From Orbilia blumenaviensis (taxonomy: Eukaryota; Ascomycota; Orbiliomycetes; Orbiliales; Orbiliaceae), in contig JAVHNS010000002.1 in the NCBI GenBank assembly GCA_036872755.1, positions 3,720,001 to 3,784,000 on the forward strand: a stretch of 64,000 nucleotides of DNA. The letters run 5' to 3'. The notes beneath the pieces were generated by a model that made no database searches, was not told the origin of the DNA, and saw only the letters and a list, made by a program, of their open reading frames with translations. The translations under genes were made by a program, and so were the position numbers. Shown piece after piece: positions 46,672 through 57,800 of this stretch; the first letter of the stretch is position 1, and every line of letters starts with the position of its first letter.

Positions 46672-48081
46672 ATGAGACCTGCTTCAATCAAACGAGCCAT
46701 TCCCTCTCTTTTGGCCTTCACACTAGCTGTCAATGCCCTCCCAAGCGGTGGGCGCCAAGATGATGTGATTTCAGCTCCTCCTACATCAAGCCTAGGATCC
46801 TCTGCCGGGCTCCGGAAAGCTGTGGACAGGTTGATTGAGGATATGAAAAAGGTACAGAAGGATGGTTCTCTACCTCCTGTCCAAGCCCGCGATCTCGAAA
46901 TTGAAGGGTCTGAAACCTTTCACATCTTTGGACTCAGTAAAAAAAGCCCTACCGAGGAGTTCATAAATTCCATTCCTCTAGAAGGACTTCTTGAGCCCCG
47001 GATCCCTCATACCGAGCCCCCTGAAGGACTAAACGCTGGGTTTGAAGATGCTGAGCAGCCCGACTCTGGAGCCGAGTATTTGGAGAAGCGGGAACCTGAG
47101 CCAGATGTCGTCGAGAATGGCTCTAAGAAGGTTAAAAGAAGTAGCGAAAGCCAAGATTTGAAGGCCAAACTCCGTGCCAGAGCTGAAACTGAGCGTGAAG
47201 CTGAGGAATATGAGAGTGCAAAGCGCATATGGGAAGAACGGACAGCACACAATAAAAGAGTCAGACACCACAACCTGAAACGTCTTTTCCAGAAGGGTTC
47301 ACCATTCCAGGAATATCACAATACGGTCCCCAACTCTGCTTATGCTGCCGATGATGGCTCTTTCGGACACTCTCTGCCAGTAAAGCGCCGAAGCCTTCTT
47401 GAGAAAGCACATGACCTACAAAGGAAATCACAGGGCCCTGATAATGGGAAGGAACTGGCAAACCGACAGGCTTTGAAGGCTCGTCTCCAGGAACTTGGGT
47501 ATACCCCTGAGGCAGATACTGCTGAGCCCGTAAATGGAGCTGAAAAAATGAAACGAGACGAAAACTCTGTAGATGGCACCACTAGATGGAATCATTCTCC
47601 TTTCCGAAAGAGAAATCTGGAACAGCATATCGCTTGTCCAGGCCTGGGGTTGATGAGCTCTATTGGAAACATTTTTGAGGACCCAGGATCTTTTTTTTGG
47701 GATATTTCGGAATATAGAGATAGTTGCTTCAACTGTGCTTGCACAGCAGACCGGGGTGGGTTTTTTATAGCGCTTCGCCCAGAAGGCGGCTGTACAAGGA
47801 GGCTCGTGGAAAATTGTATCATGAGCGGATGTCGCTGTCTGTCCACTATCGGATCCAGTAATGAACTTTTGGTGCCCAAGCCAGTTTGGATTGCATCAAG
47901 CAAGGACTCCCCCGCTACCTTTAGCTCGGGTACTTACAACCCTCAAACAAAGACTACATACAGTGATAAGTTTGCTGCTGCTGCTCGTGTTAATGAGGTA
48001 CCATTTTCTGGTTTCAAATCGAAGCGTCACCTGCAGTCCCCAAACCTATCGCACGTTAGTGAGCTGTTTCCCTCGAAATAG
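46672..48081 (+). CDS. secreted precursor-like protein rich in dibasic sites
   Basis: Single exon, 469 aa, function not recognised. Residues 1-23 are a signal peptide (PSLLAFTLAVNALP). The body is highly charged and punctuated by Lys-Arg pairs (LEKR, KVKR, SAKR, HNKR, NLKR, PVKR, KMKR, FRKR, KSKR), at least nine candidate Kex2 cleavage sites. Segments between them are of unequal length and not repeats of one another, so this is not a simple multi-copy pheromone-type precursor. After the FRKR site (about residue 315) comes a compact cysteine-containing domain (about 320-400) with eight cysteines (start HIACPGLG, end SGCRCLS). This is the likely mature disulfide-bonded part, followed by a Ser/Thr-rich tail. 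Similarity is only in general layout to the smaller secreted gene at 24205. Presumably extracellular; role unknown. Confidence 0.75.
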   Translation: MRPASIKRAIPSLLAFTLAVNALPSGGRQDDVISAPPTSSLGSSAGLRKAVDRLIEDMKKVQKDGSLPPVQARDLEIEGSETFHIFGLSKKSPTEEFINSIPLEGLLEPRIPHTEPPEGLNAGFEDAEQPDSGAEYLEKREPEPDVVENGSKKVKRSSESQDLKAKLRARAETEREAEEYESAKRIWEERTAHNKRVRHHNLKRLFQKGSPFQEYHNTVPNSAYAADDGSFGHSLPVKRRSLLEKAHDLQRKSQGPDNGKELANRQALKARLQELGYTPEADTAEPVNGAEKMKRDENSVDGTTRWNHSPFRKRNLEQHIACPGLGLMSSIGNIFEDPGSFFWDISEYRDSCFNCACTADRGGFFIALRPEGGCTRRLVENCIMSGCRCLSTIGSSNELLVPKPVWIASSKDSPATFSSGTYNPQTKTTYSDKFAAAARVNEVPFSGFKSKRHLQSPNLSHVSELFPSK

Positions 48082-48830
48082 TGGGTGATAGAGATTATTA
48101 AGCCTACGGATTTGAGAATTGGTTAGTCCCAGATGCCGAAATCACACAACCGCCATTTCTGTATTGGGGTAGTATTACATAAAGGCTCTTTGACTAACCT
48201 TTTGTTAGGGTAGCAATAAAACTTTAATACTCGTGAAGTGTTTTTAGGGACCCATATGCGATAAAACAAGCGCAGGGGTATCGGAAAATCATTTTATACT
48301 ACTATATTTAGAAGTTTCTGCGGTTAGTGTTTGATCAGACGGCTGGTTTCTCTGTTCCGCAACTGTTTGTGATATAATTTGTCCTGTAATTGGTTTTTTC
48401 GAAGTTTTCAGTCTCGAGTCGTATAGTAGTTATTTCTATTTTTCTTCCGGTTTACAAACGTATATATAAGTGCCTATATAGTACCTATGTACCTTCATCT
48501 TTGATCGATCTCGATTCCTCCTCTTCTGCTAATTTTTATATTTGGCATATTGTGTGTTGAGGTGTTATTTCGAGTTAAGCTTTCCAAATGCGGCAGGGGA
48601 GTCATCGGCGCAGCCACCAATCAGAAGACAATCCGAAACCGCCTTTCATGACGTGGGTTTGTTTGTCCGCGTGCACCTGCACCAAATCAGCAGGCCGCTC
48701 CATCGATTCCATTCATCCCTACTCAAGTACTTAAGGACCACTCTGCCTCTAAATAGTCGTTTTGAACTGGAGATATTATTATTATACCCATGCGCAAATC
48801 TTTGTAATACTTGCGCTGCCATATTCTAGC
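48082..48830. other. intergenic region and leader of the transporter gene
   Basis: T-rich 3' flank of the secreted-protein gene, then a pyrimidine-rich leader. A frame at 48762 extends the transporter N terminus by 23 residues, but it adds a hydrophobic stretch unlike the start of this family. I do not use it. Confidence 0.5.
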
Positions 48831-50566
48831 ATGAGCTCACCACTTCTTAAACCATCGGGGGATACCAAAGATGGTGATTTCAGGGGTGTTCGCAATCTCA
48901 GCATCTCTGCTGGAACATCCAGGAGTATCACACCGTCGCCACCGTCACCTCCGCCCAGCGAAATACTCTCGATAAGACGTAGGCGGCGATTAAAATGGCA
49001 TAGATATTCTGCCGGAGCCTGCGCCCTTGTGAGCTGGTATGGTTATCCCTTTTTTTCTTTAGCTTTAATACTGTTCGAACCGCTTGTGTTCGTGGGGACT
49101 GATTGAAAAAGCGCAGTCTTTCGGCCGGATCGATTCTTCTATATTCCCTATATACTCCACTGTTTCAACATCACTTGCGCTACTCTCAGATGCAGATTAA
49201 CACTATAGCTATCGCCGCCGAACTTGGAATGTATCTTATGGTCCCGATCTTCGGTTGGATCTGCGATAACTATGGCCCGGATCGGCTCTCCATCCTCTCT
49301 GCTTGTCTTTTCGTTCCTGGATACCTTTCAGCAGCTTACTGCTATAACAATAAACTTCAATCTACGGCTATGTTCTTTTCATTTTTCCTCATCGGTAGTG
49401 GGACTGTTAGCATGTATCTGACAGGAATCACAACCTGCGCCAAGAACTTCACAAAGAGGCGTGGTCTAGCACTGGCCGTCCCGATTAGTGCTTTTGGGCT
49501 GAGTCCATTGTGGATGAGCCAGGTCGCTAATGCTGGGTTCATGAAAGATAGCGAGGATGGATCTGGTACTCGGGAGCTGGATATCAACCGCATCTATAAA
49601 TTTTTTGCCATCTATCTTCTTGCTATTGGATTGCTTGGATCCTGTTTCCTGAAGATTTACCCAGATCCAGATTTGGATGAAGTCGTTCTACGCGGGGAAA
49701 CCGCACCTTTGTTAGCATCATCACCAACAGCAGCAGAGCATACAGAATATGGCGCCGCTGTGCTGTCCAATGACCCCAACGACATACCGCCGGCTGTTAA
49801 AAGAAGGTTACTCAACGACGATACTCGAAACTTTTTGTCCGACCCTACGATGTGGTGGTTTGCCGCCGGGGTGTTCCTTACTGCAGGACCTGGCGAAAGT
49901 TTTATCAACAATATGGGAGCTTTAATAAAAACGATACAACCGGTTTCCCGATCGCTTGGTAGCTCAGCAGGTGATGAGACGGCTACCCATGTCGGCATCA
50001 TTGCAGTGACTTCGACGATTGCTCGACTTTTCTCAGGCTTTCTTTCGGACTATCTCGGCCCCCCAGTTGAACCAGCCCCCGTCCTCGATGAACAAGAAAG
50101 CAAACGATTCCGTATTTCCCGCATCATGCTTATTATCATTTTTGCAGGCTTTATGCAAATTTCATATCTCATTCTATCGTCGGGATATATTCAATTACAT
50201 CCACAGCAGTTCTATATTATATCTTCACTGATAGGGATTGGCTACGGTGCAGTGTTCACTTTATCACCAACTATCGTCTCTGTTGTCTGGGGCGTCGAAA
50301 ATCTAGCAACAAATTGGGGTATCATAGCTATGCTACCCGCAGGCGGTGCATCCGTGTTTGGTTTCTTATTCGCAGCGGTCTATGATTCCGAGGCTAAGCG
50401 CCAGAATAGCGGCGAGCACGGACTCGGGGAGGGGTTATGTTTTGGATTGAAGTGTTACCAGAGAAGTTTCGCCGGTATGACAGCGAGCTGTATGCTGGCA
50501 ATTGTACTTTGGGCCTGGGGGTGGAGAGGTCGGGGTGGCTGGATGGCTCGTGGCGTAAGTGTTTAA
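48831..50566 (+). CDS. mch1: MFS transporter, Mch1-like (monocarboxylate-transporter family)
   Basis: Exons 48831-49036 and 49117-50566 give 551 aa. The 80-bp intron (donor GTATGG, acceptor GCGCAG) is phase 2, and joining it restores ALVSCLSAGSILLYSLYTP in the first membrane segment. An N-terminal cytosolic Ser/Pro tail ends in a basic patch (IRRRRRLKWH). About twelve membrane segments follow, with a loop 2-3 motif G-W-I-C-D-N-Y-G-P-D-R typical of major facilitator proteins. A large acidic central loop (about 220-285) separates the two halves. The YSLYTPLFQ and NTIAIAAELGMYL stretches match what I know of fungal Mch1 proteins. Those are named for likeness to monocarboxylate transporters, but in yeast no monocarboxylate transport was shown; localisation is probably vacuolar. 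Family assignment is firm, substrate unknown. Confidence 0.88.
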
Positions 50567-51328
50567 ACATTTTTTGGCGTTTGGTTTGGCCGAGCGGCTT
50601 TTGGACAGGTTTCTCTTTTCTTTTCTTTTTTGGAAACCAGATTGCTTCTATCGATTTCTTTGACTTTCATTGTTCTCGGCGAGGGTTGGGTGTACCATTC
50701 ATATGATGATCGTATTCTTTTAACTTTGTTCATGCTTTGCTGGCACCACATTGGGGATACAATGGGTATTTTATTGAGTTTGTGCCAGCACTACTTGCTT
50801 GTATTTTGAGGTGTATTTTGATAGACTGCACGCCAATTGCTATACGATGTACGACTATAGTATTTGAGATTTTTTCCTTGTCGTTCAGCTTTGGTTCGCT
50901 GCGTTGCGTTGCAACTACCTATATACGGATATTTTCGTGGAGGCACATGATAACCACGAAGGAGTCGTGGCTGAGGTTTGTCATCTATCTAAAACCTGGA
51001 TAGTTTCTTATATTGCAGGATGCGCCCATTTTAACAATATAGAACATATTTCATTTCTTGTACTACTAGAAAACCAAGTATATGTGCTAATATAGAGCCG
51101 TGCTATGTGTTAATATGCTGCCAATTGTACGGGCTTTGTCCTTGGGCTCGGCCTCACTATAGCACCTATTCTGAAACTAGTAGACTTTGAAGAATCCAAT
51201 AAATTTAACAGACTTGAGCAAGTTAACTGAATTAGAAGTTCTTTTCCAGGTCCACATGGGGAGGTTCTTGTTTACTGATCTGTTGCCGACGTTGAGCTAA
51301 CTATAACTATTCTTCTTCCTCGTACTTC
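50567..51328. other. intergenic region between convergent genes
   Basis: T-rich 3' flanks of the plus-strand transporter and the minus-strand inhibitor-like gene. No coding feature. Confidence 0.5.
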
Positions 51329-52125
51329 TTAAATTGGAACAATTCGGTCAAGGGGTAGAACGGCGGTTGTGAAGGGCCCACGACCAAAATTTGCACCTCG
51401 ACCTAAGAGATGTGATTTAGATTTAGATGAATTCGATATATCTGAGTACTTTGTTCGAAAAGGAAAAGCGAAGCATACCGGGGTATCTTGCTCAGGATCG
51501 TGGGACCGAACGATCCAGCCAGGCCCGATTGGATCATTTTTGTTGGTGATCCTACATATTCATATATTAATCACGCCGAGGCTATTAATATTGATGCTTA
51601 TATATTTGGATAGCAAGCAAGTATCGGATTGTGTGTTAGGCGGTCGGAGTGCTTACACATAACCTCCTGGTGAACGTTCTGACTTTTTGAGCTTCCAAAC
51701 GGTGCTTGGTTCATCGTCCGTTAGTATAGCCCAGACGCGAAAGTCATGGGCTTCCGTGGGAGCTTTGTTGCATTTGAGCGTATATCCACCTCCTCCTATA
51801 TTCTCGACTTGCCAGACCTACAACCCGATTTATGAAATAGATTAGCTGATATTTATCATATGCCAGCGTATGGATACCACCTTGGTCCTCATAACGAACA
51901 TAGAACATAGAACATAATACTCGAAGAGCAGCAGAGAGATTATTGGCGACTTAAATTACGTACCGAATTCTGTCCACCTTCCTCCGGTTTGAGGACATAA
52001 ATACCCTTTGGGTGAAGCGATTTATCTTCAGCTGGCTTTCTGCCAATTGGCCGCGATGGATCTGTTGCGTTTATGATGGTGTATGTCCCAGAAGGGAGGT
52101 TATCTAATAGCTGTTCGTCTTCCAT
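51329..52125 (-). CDS. putative I66-type serine peptidase inhibitor (beta-trefoil), three exons
   Basis: Exons 52125-51964, 51817-51657 and 51551-51329 give 181 aa. Introns are 146 bp (donor GTACGT) and 105 bp (donor GTAAGC). Exon 1 reads L-P-S-G-T-Y-T-I-I-N-A, then P-I-G-R-K-P-A-E-D-K-S-L-x-P-K. Exon 2 reads V-W-Q-V-E-x-G-G-G-G-Y-T-L and later V-W-K-L. This is the order and spacing of strands seen in fungal family I66 inhibitors (cospin and relatives), which are small cytoplasmic proteins that block serine peptidases, often as defence. Exon 3 supplies G-W-I-V-R-S and an ending L-D-R-I-V-P-I that fit the last trefoil strand. If exon 2 is instead read through its donor, the protein stops at 108 aa, too short for the fold. 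Start at M-E-D-E chosen; an upstream ATG at 52158 is possible. Confidence 0.62.
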
Positions 52126-53594
52126 TATGATTGGTTCCGTATGGTATATGCCGCACAATAAATATAATTATAAGATACTCAGAGACGAGAAGTAGGCCTA
52201 CGAAACTAATTGCGTGTGAAGTCCAAGGGCAACTAAGGAAGGAGAATAGCCCAAGATCTTGAAGGAACAACGATCGAGTAATTTATAGATTTCGTGGAAA
52301 GCACATACGCACATAGGTCCATTTGAATGATTGTTCGATTCCACCTATCTTTTCATCCCCCAATACTGTCTAATACGTATATCTATCCGACCTAAAACCG
52401 TCTGATGCGGGTCCAGAAATTTAGTCAGAAGAATCTCATATCTAAAACGAGGCGAGAAAGTTAACGGCTCAGCTGTACATGCAGAGTCGTACAGGGTTCA
52501 AGGAGTGATGCGGAGCTGTATTGCCTTTTGGAACTCCGTATGTCATTCTATTGTGTCAACCTGTTGATTTAATATGGGCACAAATTAGGTCTATAGGGCA
52601 GTATTGTATTGACCCAACGAATCATTTTTTTGTTATCATAGTATTGAGAAATTTATATTCAACTACCGTTGACCGAATCAGATAGACTAAATTATCTGGG
52701 GCAATTAGTGCTAGTTATTTGGCGCTTCCCGTCTGCTTTTTCAAGCCTGCATATATGCATATGGTTGTACAGCAGCGGTGGGTCTTCCAGGATATTGCGC
52801 TACTACCAACCAAGGTGTTTTCGTGACGATTTCAGTATACCTTGCTTAGCTCCGTATGATCTCAACTTTTTGTATGAAATCAATTCCCGGCCCGAAGCCG
52901 CCAAGCAGCCAGTGTACTGAAATTTAAATGATCCCACATTGGATTGTGAAGCCTATTTTCCTTCTGTGATGACGGCAGAATTAGAAACGACATACGACTG
53001 GTATTTAGCCTACAATACAGCGCATACTGTTGGATAAAAGAAATTAATTTATTCATAGTCCGAAGGGACCGGCGTAGTATGGCGAATAGATAGTCTACGT
53101 TTCTTCAAATTTGGTGTAAGTTCACCGTGGAGAATGCGAGGGCGATATTTTTCAAGAAAGAAACGGGTTCTGAGAGGCAATTAATGCTATTGGGTGGAAA
53201 TCTGCCATAGAGCTCTGTAACACAGCAGACTCTTGTCTTTCTTTTCCCGCAAATTGCCTACCTGAATCCTGAATGGTCGCAATGTCTCCATCATCTCAGT
53301 CGGGCCGAGCCGCATGAACATGGGACCCCTGATATACATACAGTGCGAATTACAATAGCGGCAACATATTAGCATGTGAAGCACATCACGGAACGACACC
53401 ATGCACCATCGTATCAGCGAAAATGGATTGGCAGAATTGTTTGAAAATGTTTGTATATGCATTAATATGTACAAAAAGAAGCTTAAGAGAAATAGATATT
53501 AGACAATATGCATCTGAGCTATAACGTTAGGCGTCTCAGGAACTCATAAGATATTTAGAGGGTTATGTCGAACGACGTTTAAGCGAATGGGGGA
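52126..53594. other. intergenic region
   Basis: Promoter side of the inhibitor-like gene, then AT-rich DNA. I find no supportable gene. Confidence 0.5.
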
Positions 53595-54887
53595 TCATTC
53601 TTCGTAGGCATTAACTACCTTAAAGAAGGTTTCCGTGGCCTGGAAGAGAGACCAATTAGGGGTATCTTTTGCGATGATCCAATTTTCCCCTTCATTGGCA
53701 GTATATCCCATCTTGACATATGGAGCACTGTCAAGGATCAAGTTGTTACTTCCACTAATCGTGAAAGTGAGCTTCGGGGCGCTATAGCGAGTTGAGTCCA
53801 CCTCAGATAGGATGTAGACGAAAAGAGCATCGGCAGCGACGAACTGAGCGCACACAAATGCACCACCTTGCTCGACCTTGATGTTACCATTGCTGAGGTT
53901 CATATTGAACTTCGTTGCGCTCGCTTTAACTCCGGTCCAGGTAACACGGCGCACACCGGGGTGATTGACACTATCGATTTCTGGCCCAACCATAAGGTAT
54001 TGGTTTGCCTTGTTTTCATCATCATCGCGACCCATAATGTGAACGGCAGCCCAGGCCACAGTTGCAACGGTGACCGACTCAGTAACGGTAGTGACTGGCT
54101 CGATAACGGTAGTGCTGGCAGAAGTGATTATATCGGTGACAGTTACAAGGGTTGGGGCAATGGTTGCAGTGGTTGAAATGGTCTCTCCAATAATAATGGT
54201 GGTAGTAGGTGCCGCTGCGGTCACGACGTCCTTGGTGAGGCAGGAGCATGCACTAGAATAACGAATCCATCCACTGCACTTCGAGACATACGAAGGCACA
54301 AGAGCGGTCGTCGTAGCATCCGAAAACGTGATCGAGCCACCTTGGCGCTTGAAAAGTGTGGTTAAACTTGGCAGGGCTGTTGTGATCGTGGCAGTGACCG
54401 ACACGGTCGATGCGACAATTGTGGTTGCCTCTGTGAAGGTTTTTGTCTCATAGACGGTATTGGTATCTGTCTGCGTATCGGTTTGTGTAAACGATGCAGT
54501 TGTAGTTGTCGAGATGGTTACCGTCCTAGAAAATGATACAGTATTAGCTCAAATTGTCACTCATATAACGGATCGCATTACACGAAGGAAGGGTATTCTA
54601 AGACTTACACCGCAGTTGGAGTAACAGTCACTTGCGAATTGGGCCAATAGTTCGCACAGTCTTGGGCGCCGCTGTATTCAGGTATAATGGCTATTCGGTA
54701 AATTATACACAATTAGCCTTCGGGTTCAAACTGAAGGGATAGTTGGTCGAGCAATAGAATAGAGCTTGAAGTTAAACCTACCTCTCAAACATAAATCGTG
54801 ATGACATACTCCACCCTGTCGGCGATCAAGGACGCTAGCCTCTGATAGCGCCAATAAACCCAATATCGATGCCAATTGGAATTTCAT
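53595..54887 (-). CDS. secreted Thr/Ser-rich protein, three exons
   Basis: Exons 54887-54782, 54690-54609 and 54525-53595 encode 372 aa. Introns are 91 and 83 bp, with donors GTAGGT and GTAAGT, both phase-consistent. Residues 1-18 are a signal peptide, followed by a dibasic D-R-R-Q-G-G site. A short cysteine module C-H-H-D-L-C-L-R-A-I-I-P-x8-D-C is next, of a type that recurs at the N terminus of many fungal secreted or wall proteins. A long Thr/Val-rich, probably O-glycosylated region follows, holding a second dibasic site (FKRQGG) and a small Cys patch (CSGWIRYSSACSC). The last 140 residues look globular and beta-rich (DSAPYVKMGYTANEGENW) with no family I can name. I infer an extracellular or wall-associated protein; function unknown. 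Confidence 0.75.
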
Positions 54888-57800
54888 TTTGCTTAAAGAC
54901 TGTATAGAAAAGCTTTAGTCCAGAGTAGACGAATGAGCAAGTAGATACGGTATACAGCAAAGTGGTGGCTGAGAGGCAGATGTGCGGTTGAGTACTCAGG
55001 TCCGAACTATAGAACTAAACTGGCTGATGTCCAATTCTTATATAGTAAAATATTCCAGACGCCCCACTATTACTGTTGCGACGAAGGTAATATTGCGATC
55101 TCAGTCCGCCCGCCCCACGATCCAGCCGTAAAGCCCATTAACTATTCTGCCCGGATTTTGTTGGCCGCATAAACTTGGAAACCCCTGCTGCAGCATCAAC
55201 AAGATTGGAGATAACGACGCCGTAGCGGCTACACGCTAACCACCGCGGGAACCTCGCTAAGCCTAGTTGGAGGCAAATAACTTACCTTAAAAGGGGTCCG
55301 CCATAATCTTCGGGCTTGCGCCGCCTCCGGAATTGATTTGTTGGAATTTGGAAAGTCTTCGTGTTGCAGCGGATTTCCGGAGCGGTGCTTGCTTTTATCA
55401 TACTAGATCCGTGGGTATGATGGCTGGAATATGCACGATTCCTCCTGAACGTATTACACGTACATAAAAACTCTCCTAAGTGTTATACACTGTCTAAAGC
55501 CCATTTTGTTGGAATAGATTCAGCGGCATTAACGTCCCCGCCATGGGTTTTATGCTTGGACGACTAAAGGCCTACGGTACCCGTAGTTACCAATATCCGA
55601 GTTCAAATAGATTGTTCGCGTCCCTAAACGGGTCTGGTGTATACCCTCCACCTTATCCCAACTATTTTTTGCTATAATACTAGCTAGATGTTCACCTATA
55701 TGACGAACAGTTATGAGTAGTAATTTCGAGTGGGTATATAGCCCGATGTCGCACTATTCCAATTCAAACCCCGGATCTACCATTGCGTATATACTTACCG
55801 CGATATAAGCCTAGGGGAAGCTCACTTCGCAAAGCCGCGTGGGTGCGGAAATTATGTGAATACCGGATTCCAGCTGCACTAACAATTTAAGTTTTAGAAT
55901 GCCAAGCTCTTTAACGAGAGGATATCGATACCAGGCCGACAATGTTGCACCAAGGCCTGGCACTGTCCCACTGGCTAAATAATACCGTCCGTCGCAGCAT
56001 ATCCCGGATATAGTCAAATGCTTCAAAGGGGCCACCATATGGGCACTGTGTTTTACACCCCCTATTGATGCATTTAGTCTTTTATCCTAAAGCCGTAATT
56101 ACAGGAGTTTGGTGACTGGTTTTACTTTGGTGTAATATTGGATCTTCCGGAATACCCTTTAGTAAATTGAGCCCATTTTGGCTGCATTTGTAACTTTCGT
56201 CTAGCCCCAACCAATATAGCGCACCATTCTACTGTCAGCGGAAGACTAATTCGATGTTCTATAGGTATACGGATATGCGTATTGCCGGACGTAAGTGTCG
56301 AAGGACGCTTGATCCCCAACTGGTAATAGTACGAGCTGGCGATCGACATATGCAATGTTAGGGTGAACCTCTTAACCAAGAGGCGTATGTATATGTATAT
56401 ATATTTAGATACGTCGATACCTCCACAAACCAAAGATGGCTTGAGAGGCTCTCTTAATTACGGTACGGAAGCCGACGTATGTACATATGTCATGCAATGA
56501 GCCAGTCATCGCATGGCGAGATGAAAGTTACTTTAGCTGATATCCTTCGGTTCAAAGGGGTGTAAATATGCATATGGGTATGCATTTTGACATATATGTA
56601 TGGAGGGAGACATATTTTAGACCCAAAGGTTTGTTAGAGGGATACGCACTATAGCATTCCATTCCATATATATATTTACACTGGGCGCGTAATAGTAGAT
56701 CGAGGTATTGGTATTTCAATTCTTCTCCCTTCTTTTCACTTTTCGACGCTGTGCTGTAGTATCACGAGACATCTGTATATGGCCCAGTTGCACTGTTGAT
56801 GTTGGGAGTCAATATACTAACCTAAGTACTGCCGCCCCAGAGACTTTGCCGCCGAGGAGCATTCTCTTAGCTATTTCGGTAGCAGTAATTCATTTGTATT
56901 TCTTTAGAGAATTCGTGTAATTAATACGCCATATATGATACGAAATTAAAACTTAACCGCGAGATATCAACACGCGAGTCCTTCCAGTTTCTTCCCTATC
57001 TGATTACTTAGTAAGTAACTTACTTCGTATGCCATGATTTCAGGTCTCCATCCTACTATAAAAGGCTACTACGGTAGTATAATAACGCAGCTTAAAAGAA
57101 AAGGATTAACGCTAAGCTGAACGTTGTGCATGCTGGTATCCCGTGTCTGCGAAAGTCCCCGTCTCTTAGCAAGTACTTCCTTCAGTATGCTAGCAGAGAA
57201 ATACTTAACTAGCTATTTTAGTTTACGTCATTTGTAGCGACTGGGGCTAACCTGAATGTGCACCAAAAGCCTCCATTCGCGAACGGCAGGGCACATTGCA
57301 TGCTGTGTTCACTAGCATGGCCGTGCTACCTACAGGCAGCTGTGGTTCTGATATTCTCCCAATCTTCTGCTTATTACTATAGCGTCCGCCAGATACTTCT
57401 GTGGTGGGCGATAAGGAGTTTCAGGATTCGGTTCAGAATATGTCCTGAATAAACTCAAATCAATCTGGCCCAAACCGAGGTGATGAAGCTGTAAGTCGCG
57501 TTTACTAGTGACGGAGCTGAGAAGATTGAAACATGAAGTAAATTAATCTCTCGCAGCGTTTAACGTCGCCTTTTCACGCTAAAACGGGGATAATATTCCC
57601 CAAATACAAGTAGGTAGCTTCTTGGCGGCACGGGTCCCCTCGTTAGCTGTTCGGCGGCCTAGAAAACCAGTATTTGTGAATCTGGAGTGCTCGACCGATC
57701 TGATAGTTAGTACACTATTAGTGAGACAATGGAGTATCACGCTAGCAAGATCCATGAATATTCTTGGCTTATCGATGGACGTTGTCATGATGTATATCAC

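Noticed and set aside
52300..52345. A GTTCGATTCC word resembling a tRNA B box
   Set aside because: No matching A box or acceptor stem within tRNA distance. I found no tRNA or rRNA gene in the window by eye; a covariance-model scan would settle it.
55811..56433. Two minus-strand frames (75 and 103 codons) that might form a broken gene
   Set aside because: No family recognised and no plausible intron between them. Composition is near background.
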